NCBI GenBank assembly: GCA_964556475.1
Contig: CAZKVU010000007.1
Span: 1-55,251 of the forward strand
Length of the DNA stretch: 55,251 nt
Reading direction: 5' to 3'
Origin: CAZKVU01 sp964556475
Lineage (GTDB): Bacteria; Patescibacteriota; Microgenomatia; UBA1406; HO2-37-13b
Shown here in pieces: positions 1 through 8,048 of this stretch. Both the position numbers and the translations under genes were made by a program. The notes below the pieces were generated by a model. The model was not told where the DNA came from. It was given only the letters and a program-made list of their open reading frames with translations, and did not search any database. Positions within the stretch are counted from its first letter, which is position 1; each line of letters starts with the position of its first letter.

Positions 1-48
1 ATAAAAGCATTATATACTTTTTTCCTCAAAGATTTTCAACTTAACATT

Positions 49-496
49 TGGTGGAGATGGGGGGAGTTGAACCCCCGTCCGCAAAGGCTTTTTTAAAAAC
101 GTTTTGCTAGGAGTAGCATATTTTTGCTACATGATGATCGAGGAAAATATTCAAACCTGATCATCTGCCGGCGTGTTTATCTCAGCACCTGCACAACACC
201 GAAAATATGCAGATACCAAAGCCTGATAGTTGTCATTCCGTACCGCAAGGCATAAGTACGAAAAGGACTTGCGCATAGCGCTTTTTCAAACGTTATGCAG
301 CGTAAGCTACTGCAAATTCTCTGTTTCCAAAGACTGCATCAACTGCTCCATTTGCTTTATCAGCAAAATTTTGAGCAGCTAAAGTAGCTTTAAGTCTGAG
401 ATCGTTAAGATCTGCATGTATGTTTTACTATTTGACGAATAGATCCGCCCTAGCCGTTTATAAAAGTGCACATCACGTCGAATCCGTGACATCCCC
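49..496 (-). ncRNA. ssrA: tmRNA (transfer-messenger RNA)
   Basis: Rescues stalled ribosomes together with SmpB. The 5' end reads GGGGATGTCACGGATTCGAC and the 3' end carries the tRNA-like T arm and acceptor strand ending CATCTCC-A-CCA; GGGGATG and CATCTCC pair with one G-U. CCA is encoded, unlike in the three tRNAs of this window. The tag reading frame ends at the TAA at 293-295 with ...EFAVAYAA, a typical YAA proteolysis tail. The resume codon is not obvious: the frame is open well upstream, and GCT at 388 would give a long tag of about 31 residues. smpB lies just upstream on the same strand. Ends are set by the acceptor pairing and are good to a base or two. Confidence 0.95.
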
Positions 497-552
497 AATA
501 GATCATATTATATCATATTTGAGGCTAGAAATAAAGGCCCGATCAACTAAAA

Positions 553-1005
553 TTACTGCTTTAGAAACTCCTTCATTTCCTTCTCGGTTCGTCTTTTTTC
601 TGTTTTTCGAGCCTCGATTTTCTTCTTCTCCCATGTTTTTCTACCCTTAGCAAGTGCTATTTCAACCTTGATTGTCCCTTTTTTCTGATAACAGGAAACT
701 GGCACTATTGTTAAATTGGATCCCTGTGACAGCTTAATCTGCATTTTTAAAATTTCCTTTTTATGAAGCAGCAATTTACGAGATTTATGGACATCATATT
801 CATCTGTTTGTGATTGCTGATATGGTTGAATTTCCGCATTGAGTAAGAAAACCTGACCATCAACAATGCGAACGTGAGCTCCGTCTATCTTAATACCTCT
901 CGTTTTAACCGACTTAACCTCAGCTCCGGTCAACACAATACCAGCCTCAAATTTTTCGAGGAGCTCATATTCCCTTTGGGCTGTTTTGTTGCGATAGGTA
1001 TCCAT
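553..1005 (-). CDS. smpB: SsrA-binding protein SmpB
   Basis: 150 aa, normal SmpB length. It binds tmRNA and delivers it to stalled ribosomes. Family features are visible: the N-terminal NRKA-like stretch, ELLEKFEAGIVLTGAEVKSV near residues 15-33, the conserved LLLHKKEI segment around residue 80, GLTIVP-like SNLTIVPVSCY, and a basic tail rich in K/R/E that folds only on the ribosome. The tmRNA gene follows 57 bp downstream on the same strand, so the two partners are probably co-expressed. Start choice: on the minus strand TATACT (1012-1017) ends six bases before the ATG with an upstream TG, so the mRNA is probably leaderless. Confidence 0.97.
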   Translation of the reverse strand: MDTYRNKTAQREYELLEKFEAGIVLTGAEVKSVKTRGIKIDGAHVRIVDGQVFLLNAEIQPYQQSQTDEYDVHKSRKLLLHKKEILKMQIKLSQGSNLTIVPVSCYQKKGTIKVEIALAKGRKTWEKKKIEARKTEKRRTEKEMKEFLKQ

Positions 1006-1069
1006 ACCTCAAGTATATCATCCCGCTGCCGCATTTGAATTCAAATGAACTCACGTGTAGAATGAACCT

Positions 1070-2308
1070 GTGAAATTGAGATTTGACATAATTGAAGATA
1101 TTATTGTCTTTCTTTTTCTTTTTCTTCTACCAACTCAGCTGAGTAAATTTTTTTTCCTTTCTTTTTCGTACATAAACGGCATTAAAATTGACTACCTCGC
1201 TCCAGCAATCTATGTTACAGATTTACTTATACTACCCCTGATATTCCTTCACTATAAAATCTTTTTAGCCCACTTAAAAAAATACAAAATCGCCTTCTTC
1301 ATTTTCGGATTTCTTTTTGCAATAAACATTGTTCAATCGCCCCAACCTTTACTTGCGATCTATTCTATTCTCAAAATTATCGAAGTGTATTTCGTCTTTT
1401 TCATTTTCAGAAGACTCAATCTGACAATTTTTTCAATAACCATGCCGCTTTTGTTCGGCGCGATCTTCGAACTCTCCTTATCGCTCTACCAATTTACACA
1501 AAACCATTCTGCCGAGGGAATTTTTTACTATTTTGGCGAACGATTACTCTCAATTTCAACGCCAGGTATAGCAAAAGCGCAATTTTTAGACCGACAAATA
1601 CTCAGGCCATACGCAACATTCTCGCATCCAAATAGCCTTGGTGGATTTTATTTACTTGTCTATTCTCTATGCCTTCTACTGATACGATTTGCCAAAACAT
1701 ATAAGGAAAAGCTCAGTGTTATGATACTTTGGGGCTTCTCAACAGCTCTGCTTGTTTTATCATTCTCTAAAATTGTCATACTAACATATGTTGGAATAAC
1801 CATGCTTTTCTTCATTGACCGATATAGCAGTTCGAAAAGGGATGGTTCGTGTGTTCTGTGTATTGTTGCGCGTCTGATCGTACCGTGTATTCTGGCAATC
1901 ATATTCCTTCAAACTCAATCAGATCCTGATTCTCTTCAGAAGAGGATAATGTTCCTGCAGCAGAGCGCACACATTATGATGAATACGTATTTTCTCGGCA
2001 CAGGGTTTGGTCAATATCTCTACTGGCAAAGTGTCTTTCCGTCGCCCTATCCTTACTTCTTTCTTCAACCTGTTCACAATATTTTCGTCCTATTTCTTCT
2101 TCAGACAGGGCTTATCACAACAATATTCGTTGTATATTGTGGTATTTGGTTTTTACGAAGGTATTATCGCCAGTTATGGTTTATTTTTATTGTTATTTTT
2201 GCAACAGGATTTTTCGATCATTACTGGATAACGCTTCAGCAGAACATGCTGATCTTGGGAGTGGTATTTGGAGTTACAACTGGTCTTATTGACCGAAGGA
2301 CTTCTTAA
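1070..2308 (+). CDS. O-antigen ligase/polymerase-like membrane protein
   Basis: 412 aa, about ten or more hydrophobic segments spread over the length and a larger outside loop in the second half containing a SHPNSLGGFYLL motif near residue 185, which resembles the O-antigen ligase (WaaL/Wzy_C) family. These enzymes join or polymerise lipid-linked glycans at the outer face of the membrane. Start is GTG; TAGAAT (1058-1063) ends six bases before it with TG upstream, so the transcript looks leaderless. It overlaps the 3' end of the convergent DUF5667 gene by 23 bp. The exact substrate cannot be told; membership of the family is likely from topology and motif, not proven. Confidence 0.75.
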   Translation: MKLRFDIIEDIIVFLFLFLLPTQLSKFFFLSFSYINGIKIDYLAPAIYVTDLLILPLIFLHYKIFLAHLKKYKIAFFIFGFLFAINIVQSPQPLLAIYSILKIIEVYFVFFIFRRLNLTIFSITMPLLFGAIFELSLSLYQFTQNHSAEGIFYYFGERLLSISTPGIAKAQFLDRQILRPYATFSHPNSLGGFYLLVYSLCLLLIRFAKTYKEKLSVMILWGFSTALLVLSFSKIVILTYVGITMLFFIDRYSSSKRDGSCVLCIVARLIVPCILAIIFLQTQSDPDSLQKRIMFLQQSAHIMMNTYFLGTGFGQYLYWQSVFPSPYPYFFLQPVHNIFVLFLLQTGLITTIFVVYCGIWFLRRYYRQLWFIFIVIFATGFFDHYWITLQQNMLILGVVFGVTTGLIDRRTS

Positions 2309-2852
2309 TCTGTTTGTTAAGTTGATTATTGTGCCGAAGTATTTCTTCTAATTGGTCGCGAGATCCTTGTGGGCTTGTTATAAGAAGTTGTTGAATAACT
2401 TCTTTATGCTTTTCATTACTCATGGTGACCTGTTGGATTAACTCTTCACCCGGAGATACGCCTTGACTTGCGCTTTCCTCTAATGTTGTAAGCATTTCGT
2501 CAAACATATCTTCGGATTGTTGTAACAACTCTGCTGCATCTCCCCATTCGCCATTCTTTGCAAGCGCCATTGCCATTGCCACATGCTTGTCTGATAGCAA
2601 TAGCATAAGCTCAGATTTCTTAATGTAATCACGGGTTAAAAAAACCATAACAGCATCACGTGCCGATTTGAGGACATAAAGCGGGTGGTCGGGGAGCATG
2701 CCGGGGTATGGGAGATCATATTCAACTGCATTAATCTCCATATCAATTGGCACGGGTTTCTCTTCTGCAAAAGCAGGTTGAGCTGCTTGCATTAAAACTA
2801 CTACAAAAAAGTAAACAATTAAACTACCGCTTAGAACTATTCGTTTTATCAT
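2286..2852 (-). CDS. Secreted DUF5667-domain protein
   Basis: 188 aa from the ATG chosen here. An in-frame start lies further upstream, but this ATG begins a clear signal peptide (MIKRIVLSGSLIVYFFVVVL, cleavage near AQPAFAEE) and has AAAGG seven bases ahead. The mature part matches DUF5667: a PYPGMLPDHPLYVLKSARD segment and helical repeats with many LxxAxxxA positions. Members are exported helical proteins of unknown function common in candidate-phyla genomes and actinobacteria. A TATACT about 21 bases upstream would give a short leader. Its 3' end overlaps the convergent O-antigen-ligase-like gene. Confidence 0.8.
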   Translation of the reverse strand: MIKRIVLSGSLIVYFFVVVLMQAAQPAFAEEKPVPIDMEINAVEYDLPYPGMLPDHPLYVLKSARDAVMVFLTRDYIKKSELMLLLSDKHVAMAMALAKNGEWGDAAELLQQSEDMFDEMLTTLEESASQGVSPGEELIQQVTMSNEKHKEVIQQLLITSPQGSRDQLEEILRHNNQLNKQIKKSFGQ

Positions 2853-2946
2853 AAAGCCTTTAGTGTGTTGATAAGTATATCGCATAATAAATCCAACTGC
2901 AAAATCACAGCGCAAGCAACTTTGCAGTGGATTTATTAATGTTTAG

Positions 2947-3219
2947 TTACTTGACTCTTTTCTTAAGGGTTTTACCAGCTGTGAAACCTGGAGTTTTTGT
3001 TGCTGGAATTGTAATCTCAGCACCTGTCTGAGGATTGCGACCCTTTCTTTGTGCGCGCTTGCGAACGAGGAATGTACCGAATCCGGTGACAACAACTTTT
3101 TCGCTTCGTGCGAGTGCATCTGAAACTGTACCAAAGACTGCGTTGACTGCGTCCTTAGCAGCTTTTGAGGTTAGGTTAGCTTTTTTTGCTACTTGAGCAA
3201 CCAAATCTGCTTTTGTCAT
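2947..3219 (-). CDS. hup: HU-family DNA-binding protein
   Basis: 90 aa, standard HU length. It bends and compacts DNA as a dimer. The HU signature GFGTFLVRKRAQRKGRNPQTG sits around residues 45-65 (beta-arm with RNPQTG), followed by the PGFTAGKTLKKRVK end. The ATG at 3219 is preferred over a GTG three codons earlier because a strong ribosome-binding site (AAAGGAGG) is placed eight bases before it; the GTG overlaps that site. This is one of very few genes here with a long leader and a clear Shine-Dalgarno sequence. Promoter and leader hairpin are listed separately. Confidence 0.97.
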   Translation of the reverse strand: MTKADLVAQVAKKANLTSKAAKDAVNAVFGTVSDALARSEKVVVTGFGTFLVRKRAQRKGRNPQTGAEITIPATKTPGFTAGKTLKKRVK

Positions 3220-3254
3220 GTATGTCACCTCCTTTCGGGTATATATGTAAAGAG

Positions 3255-3320
3255 GCTTACGAAGTCATCTCCCGAATCACCTTCTCTTCGAACTTAATCC
3301 GAGAGATGACTTCCCTAAGC
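3255..3320 (-). promoter_or_regulatory. Long stem-loop at the 5' end of the HU leader
   Basis: GAAGTCATCTC (3261-3271) and GAGATGACTTC (3303-3313) are perfectly complementary over 11 bp, and the flanking GCTTA/TAAGC extend the stem with a small internal mismatch. The loop is about 31 nt. The predicted transcription start falls at the outer base of the stem, so the mRNA would begin with this hairpin. It may stabilise the abundant HU mRNA or regulate it; function is inferred from position only. Confidence 0.7.
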
Positions 3321-3326
3321 AGAAAT

Positions 3327-3355
3327 ATAATAGTGGGTTCTGGGCTTCTTGTCAA
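3327..3355 (-). promoter_or_regulatory. Sigma70-type promoter of the HU gene
   Basis: On the minus strand TTGACA (3350-3355), 17-bp spacer, TATTAT (3327-3332). This near-consensus promoter would start transcription near 3320, leaving a leader of about 100 nt before the HU ATG. Confidence 0.88.
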
Positions 3356-3390
3356 TCCGTAAATAGAACCTCTTATTATAACAATCTATA

Positions 3391-4839
3391 TCAAGAATGA
3401 CTTGTTGCAGTGGTCCGAGTTTCTCTTATAACAGTAATAGTCACTTGTCCTGGAAAAACCGGAAACTTCTTATTAATTTCATCTTTGATTTTTTCTGCTA
3501 AGATTGACGTCTCCTCATCTGGTACTTTGTCTGGAATAACGACCACACGAAGCTCGCGTCCTGCTTGAAGAGCATAGGCTTCTTTAACGCCATCTTTTGA
3601 TCGCGCAATCTCTTCAAGATCTTTAATTCTTTTAAGGTATTGCTCAAAGTCCTCATGTCGGGCACCAGGGCGTGCTCCTGAGATACCATCTGCCAAATGG
3701 ACAATGATTGCCTCTACCGACTCAAATGGGATATCTTCATGCGATGAGGCAACGCAGTGCACTGCTTTTTCTGATATGCCATATTTGCGAAGCACTTCGA
3801 CTCCAAGATCAACATGCGAACCCTCTTTACCCTCGACCACCTTACCGATATCATGGAAAAGACAACCAAGCTTAACAGTCATGACGTCTGCCTTCAATTC
3901 GTGGGCAAGTGCGATTCCGATTTTTGTTTCCTCAAGAGTATGAAGAATCATGTTTTGACCATAGGAATAGCGGTATTTAAATCGCCCTAATAACGCAACA
4001 AGCTCTTGTGGAAGATCATACACGCCAACTCTGTGTACCAAATCTTCTCCTGCTTTCATCATGATTCGATCAATGTCTCGGCGGGTTTGTTCAACAACCT
4101 CTTCGATACGAACTGGTTGGATACGACCATCTTTAATAAGTCTTTCAAGTGCCGTTCGTGCGATTTCTCTTTTCAACGCATCAAAGGATGAAATTTTTAT
4201 TACGCCTTCCTCCTCTAAATCAACATCGACGCCTGTGGCAAGCTCAAACGCACGAATGTTGCGACCTTCCTTACCAATAATACGACCTTTAACGCCGTCG
4301 TCATCAAGAGGAACAGTGGAAAGCGTGTATTCTGCAATATAATCGGTTCCGCCGTGGCGCATAGAGTCGACCAATATTTCTCGCGCACGCTTATCTGATT
4401 CGGCCTTTACGGTCTCTTCTGCATGTTTGATACTTTTAGCTACCTCACCCTTAAGTTTTTCCTCCCAGCCTTTCATAATCAAGTCTTTCGCATCTTTCTG
4501 GCTTAATTGTGCGACCTTCTCAAGTTTTTGGAGAATCTCCTCTTTCTTCTCTGTTAAGCTTTTTTGAAGTTCAGAGACCTGTTCTCTTTGCTGTTCAAGC
4601 TGACGCTTTAACCGCTCAACCTCAGATTCGCGAGACTGAAGTCTACGCTCTGAATCTTGAATATCCTGCCTTGATTTGCGCAGCGACCTTTCATTTTCTC
4701 TTTTTAACTCAAGAGCCTCTTCCTTGGCCTTAATCTCAAGTTCTTTTGCTTTTAACCGGGCGCTCTCAAGAATGCGATCAGCCTCTTGTTTGTGTTTGTT
4801 CAGGAAAGGAAGGTTTCCTAGAATTTTCTGTAAATCCAT
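3391..4839 (-). CDS. rny: Ribonuclease Y
   Basis: 482 aa. Endoribonuclease that starts mRNA decay. Order of domains: a charged coiled coil (about residues 15-130), a KH domain with GRIIGKEGRNIRAFELATGV (about 185-205), and an HD phosphohydrolase domain with LHTLEETKIGIALAHEL and the metal-binding LGCLFHDIGK (about 305-335). The usual N-terminal membrane anchor is absent: the first residues are MDLQKILGNLPFLNKHKQEA, hydrophilic. The family is normally about 510-520 aa, and the missing length fits loss of the anchor. TAATGT ends six bases before the ATG, so a leaderless mRNA and this start are likely. A 205-bp stretch upstream (4840-5044) holds no gene. Confidence 0.95.
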   Translation of the reverse strand: MDLQKILGNLPFLNKHKQEADRILESARLKAKELEIKAKEEALELKRENERSLRKSRQDIQDSERRLQSRESEVERLKRQLEQQREQVSELQKSLTEKKEEILQKLEKVAQLSQKDAKDLIMKGWEEKLKGEVAKSIKHAEETVKAESDKRAREILVDSMRHGGTDYIAEYTLSTVPLDDDGVKGRIIGKEGRNIRAFELATGVDVDLEEEGVIKISSFDALKREIARTALERLIKDGRIQPVRIEEVVEQTRRDIDRIMMKAGEDLVHRVGVYDLPQELVALLGRFKYRYSYGQNMILHTLEETKIGIALAHELKADVMTVKLGCLFHDIGKVVEGKEGSHVDLGVEVLRKYGISEKAVHCVASSHEDIPFESVEAIIVHLADGISGARPGARHEDFEQYLKRIKDLEEIARSKDGVKEAYALQAGRELRVVVIPDKVPDEETSILAEKIKDEINKKFPVFPGQVTITVIRETRTTATSHS

Positions 4840-5044
4840 AAATACACATTACACGTCGAAGAAGTAATACAGATTGATAGAGGGCAATTAAGCTCAGCTG
4901 AATAGTAAACCAGTGAGCTTAGTCAATACGTAGTCTTTGGAAAATAATAGACATATGTGCCCTAAAAAATCAATAAAAATCTGTAATTATAACCTCGAAA
5001 TTTATAATTCTTAACGTATTTGTTACGTCTAACTGCGGTATATT

Positions 5045-5545
5045 TTACTCCGACGAACCGTAATCTTCAATTGCTTTTTTAATTTTTCCATAAGAAAAGC
5101 CTTTGCGAAGCAGATATTGGATTAATTTCTCAACGTCTTTATCAGAAGACATGTCAATTGAGCGAACTTTACGGTTGAATAACTCTGTAAGTTGGCTTTC
5201 GTCATTAAAAGGCGACGAACTAAAGAATTCATCAACCACCTCTGCAGCAACTCCCTTGTTGCGCAATTCCTGTCTGAGCAATTTTTCACCCCGGGGCTTA
5301 AAATCAACCCGCTCTCGAATCCACCACGCAACAAATTCTTTATCGTTAATGCCATTAGTACTTTTATAGGATTCGACAATAGGCTCAATATATGCACTTT
5401 GTTCTTCAACAAAATCCGGATATCGTTTGCGGATTTTTCTACGCAGATATGTCACCACCTCAAATTCTGATCGTGGTCGTATTGATAGATATTTTTCAGC
5501 ACACCATTCAAGATAAGAGACTACGTCCTCATCCAATTTTCTCAT
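5045..5545 (-). CDS. recX: Regulatory protein RecX
   Basis: 166 aa. RecX binds RecA filaments and modulates them. The protein shows the three-helix RecX repeats: the AEKYLSIRPRSEFEVVTYLRRK repeat near residues 16-37, FVAWWIRERVDFKPRGEKLLRQELRNKG around 75-100, and VEKLIQYLLRKGFSYGKIKKAIED at the end. Its start overlaps the end of recA by 17 bp, so the two are translated from one mRNA, the common recA-recX arrangement. Confidence 0.93.
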   Translation of the reverse strand: MRKLDEDVVSYLEWCAEKYLSIRPRSEFEVVTYLRRKIRKRYPDFVEEQSAYIEPIVESYKSTNGINDKEFVAWWIRERVDFKPRGEKLLRQELRNKGVAAEVVDEFFSSSPFNDESQLTELFNRKVRSIDMSSDKDVEKLIQYLLRKGFSYGKIKKAIEDYGSSE

Positions 5546-6551
5546 AAATCTCTTTTGTTATATCCTCTCTGAGCTTGTTGTCACTTCTTAGTAATTCTGC
5601 CATCTGGGCACGGCCTTGTGCGACAACCTTATCTCCTCTTTTAAGGAATGCTCCGTTTTTTGCCAATGCCCCAACCTCAATTGCTGCATCAATAATTGCT
5701 TCTTCTTTATCTATACCGTTAGAGTCGACAACAAATAGAGCTTGTCTGAATGGGGGAGCAACTTTGTTCTTCACAATCTTAGCGCGATGACGCGCCCCAA
5801 CAACTTGTTCACCCTTTTTGAGTGTTTCGGTTTTTCGGACATCTATACGAATTGACGTATAAAACTTCAGCGCCAAGCCTCCTGGTGTTGTTTCGGGATT
5901 GCCAAAAAAGACACCAATTTTGTGACGAATCTGATTGGTAAATATAACTGTTGTTTTGGTTTTAGCAGCAACGCTCGTGAGCTTTCGAAGAGCTTGAGAC
6001 ATAAGTCTTGCTTGCACACCGATTTGCGCATCTCCCATCTCTCCTTCGATTTCGCTTCGCGGGACAAGTGCCGCAACAGAATCTACAACAACAATATCTA
6101 CACCACCTGATCGAATAAGCGCTTCGGTAATCTCGAGCGCCTGCTCACCGGTGTCTGGCTGAGAAATAAGCAGATTATCAATGTCCACGCCAAGTATCGA
6201 TGCCCACGAAGGATCAAGTGCGTGTTCTGCATCAACAAATGCTGCAATTCCACCATCTTTCTGCACCTGAGAAATAAAATTAAGACACAGTGTTGTTTTA
6301 CCCGAGGCCTCCGGGCCAAATATTTCAATAATACGACCTTTCGGAATGCCTCCAGCACCAAGCGCAACGTCAAGTGGAAGAATTCCCGAGGGGATAACTT
6401 CAACTTTTTGCTTTGCTCTGTCTCCTAATTTCATGATGGCCCCCTGACCAAATTGTTTTTGAATTTGCTCAACAGCCATCTGAACCGCTTCTTCTTTATG
6501 TTTGTCCTCTTTAACTGCTTTTGGTTTATCTGTTTTATCTGTTTTTGTCAT
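5529..6551 (-). CDS. recA: Recombinase RecA
   Basis: 340 aa. Catalyses strand exchange and activates SOS-type autocleavage where that exists. Walker A GPEASGKTT is at residues 79-87, Walker B-like VDIVVVDSVAALVPRSE around 150, and the DNA-binding loop region with NQIRHKIGVFFGNPETTPGG about 205-225. The C-terminal domain is short. TATTAT lies about 30 bases upstream of the ATG; no good ribosome-binding site was seen. No SOS box of a known type was recognised. recX follows with overlapping reading frames. Confidence 0.98.
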   Translation of the reverse strand: MTKTDKTDKPKAVKEDKHKEEAVQMAVEQIQKQFGQGAIMKLGDRAKQKVEVIPSGILPLDVALGAGGIPKGRIIEIFGPEASGKTTLCLNFISQVQKDGGIAAFVDAEHALDPSWASILGVDIDNLLISQPDTGEQALEITEALIRSGGVDIVVVDSVAALVPRSEIEGEMGDAQIGVQARLMSQALRKLTSVAAKTKTTVIFTNQIRHKIGVFFGNPETTPGGLALKFYTSIRIDVRKTETLKKGEQVVGARHRAKIVKNKVAPPFRQALFVVDSNGIDKEEAIIDAAIEVGALAKNGAFLKRGDKVVAQGRAQMAELLRSDNKLREDITKEIYEKIG

Positions 6552-6651
6552 ATATTAAGCTTAAAATTACTAATGATATAATAAGGTACGATCGAAAGTA
6601 TAGCAACTCAAGATTAAAATTTTCTAAGTCAAAGTTAATAGATAGTTAACT

Positions 6652-6725
6652 CGGGGATTGGCGCAGATGGCTAGCGTGCACGCATGGGGTGCGTGAGGTC
6701 GTGGGTTCGAGTCCCGCATCCCCGA
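6652..6725 (+). tRNA. tRNA-Pro (anticodon GGG)
   Basis: Cloverleaf: acceptor CGGGGAT/ATCCCCG, D stem GCGC/GCGT, anticodon stem CACGC/GCGTG with loop ATGGGGT giving anticodon GGG (reads CCC/CCU), T arm GTGGG-TTCGAGT-CCCGC, discriminator A. C1-G72 is typical of bacterial tRNA-Pro. CCA is not encoded. It converges on the MFS gene, whose stop is two bases away. Confidence 0.96.
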
Positions 6726-6727
6726 CA

Positions 6728-7957
6728 CTATTGTCCCAAGGGTTCGATGTGAATTTTTTGTGGAGCAATTCTATACAACATAAGAGCAACTACAAAACCA
6801 ACAACCCCAATTACTGAAAAGGCACCAGCATTACCAAATGAATCGGCCAGGTATCCAGCACTCATTGGGCCAATAACAAACCCAAGATTTGTATAAAAAT
6901 CTGACAACGATTCAATTTCATGCTCATATTGGGATTTCTCAGTAATAAGATCGGCATAAACACCGTTAACCGTTGGTAATGAAATTGAAATAAACATTGA
7001 TGATGCAAAAACTAGCGCTATAGTTCCCAAAAAATTCATTTGCATAAGTATCATGCAGCTCAACAACGCCATGCCAATGACAAGCGAGCCATATGCCGTG
7101 CGCTTTTTTCCCAATCGTTTTGTAATACCTCCAATTACCCAGCCGACCATTAACGCTGGCAAAGAATAGGCTGTCATAATAAGGCCTGCAAACTCTTTAG
7201 CGCCTGAAAATGACTCAGCAAACAATGGTCCAACCGTCCAAAACAGCGCATCTACGACGTAAATCATCAAGGTAACCATTAAAACCGGGAATAATGTTTT
7301 ATCAAGGGACAACCAGAGCTTCATCTCAGAAAACTGTTTTCTGCGGAGGTGGTGCTTCTCATCAAAATCTTCATGCTCAAAACCATGCGCCTTTTGCAAT
7401 TGAAGTTCAAAAAAGAAAACCGAGGAAATAAATAACATAACCAGAGCAAACGCAAAGGCTTTCCAATCGAGTCCGTTAACAATAATCATACCGATTATTA
7501 TTGGGGCGATAAGATATCCGCAGGACTGAAAGATCTGAACAAAACCAAAGTTTTTTGTATGATTTTCTTTTTTTGTATATCGACCGATAAAATCAAGATT
7601 GCCAAAATTCTTCAAATCATAATAAATTCCCCATATTGCCATTGCGAGTAAAAATACAGGGACTGTGGTTGCTCCATATAAAACAATTGGATAGGCAGCG
7701 CACAGCACAAACATGATCATAAATACTCTACGAAAATGCGTTGAGGGCAGAATCTTAAAGGAGAGTAAGTCAAAGAGCGCGCCAACCATCGACGACGACC
7801 CAATAATGAAACCCATTTCTGTTTTAGAAAAATTATGCTGAGTTACAGCGATTGGTGCGATATAAGCCATTGCACCATCAAACACACACCAGAAAAACAT
7901 CATAATCCCCAGGAGCGGAAGGGATGAATTACTAGTCGAAAAAAATCTTCGGAACAT
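6728..7957 (-). CDS. Major facilitator superfamily transporter
   Basis: 409 aa with about 12 hydrophobic helices. The N half begins LLGIMMFFWCVFDGAMAYIAPI and contains MGFIIGSSSMVGALFDLLSF, an MFS-like A-motif region; the C half has GWVIGGITKRLGKKRTAYGSLVIG (around residues 275-300), the matching loop. A secondary transporter, substrate unknown; an exporter role is possible. ATG at 7957 is preferred over one seven codons upstream because TATAAT (7964-7969) ends six bases before it, which would make the mRNA leaderless; the upstream ATG would lie outside the transcript. Confidence 0.88.
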   Translation of the reverse strand: MFRRFFSTSNSSLPLLGIMMFFWCVFDGAMAYIAPIAVTQHNFSKTEMGFIIGSSSMVGALFDLLSFKILPSTHFRRVFMIMFVLCAAYPIVLYGATTVPVFLLAMAIWGIYYDLKNFGNLDFIGRYTKKENHTKNFGFVQIFQSCGYLIAPIIIGMIIVNGLDWKAFAFALVMLFISSVFFFELQLQKAHGFEHEDFDEKHHLRRKQFSEMKLWLSLDKTLFPVLMVTLMIYVVDALFWTVGPLFAESFSGAKEFAGLIMTAYSLPALMVGWVIGGITKRLGKKRTAYGSLVIGMALLSCMILMQMNFLGTIALVFASSMFISISLPTVNGVYADLITEKSQYEHEIESLSDFYTNLGFVIGPMSAGYLADSFGNAGAFSVIGVVGFVVALMLYRIAPQKIHIEPLGQ

Positions 7958-7977
7958 ATTGTGATTATACCCCGACA

Positions 7978-8042
7978 TTAACCACCAGCGCGCCAGAAGA
8001 ATTATCTGGCGCGCTAGGACATCTCAAATCACTAGTGGTTAA
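7978..8042. repeat. Nested inverted repeat between two genes
   Basis: Inner stem AGCGCGCCAGA (7987-7997) and TCTGGCGCGCT (8005-8015), 11 bp perfect with a 7-base loop. Outer arms TTAACCAC (7978-7985) and GTGGTTAA (8035-8042). The GC-rich palindrome stands out in an AT-rich region. No T-run follows on the minus strand, so a classic intrinsic terminator for the C39 gene is not well supported, though transcript end stabilisation is possible. Confidence 0.8.
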
Positions 8043-8048
8043 TCCTGC

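Noticed and set aside
420..650. 76-codon ORF on the plus strand
   Set aside because: It lies across the tmRNA and the smpB 3' end and has no promoter or family features.
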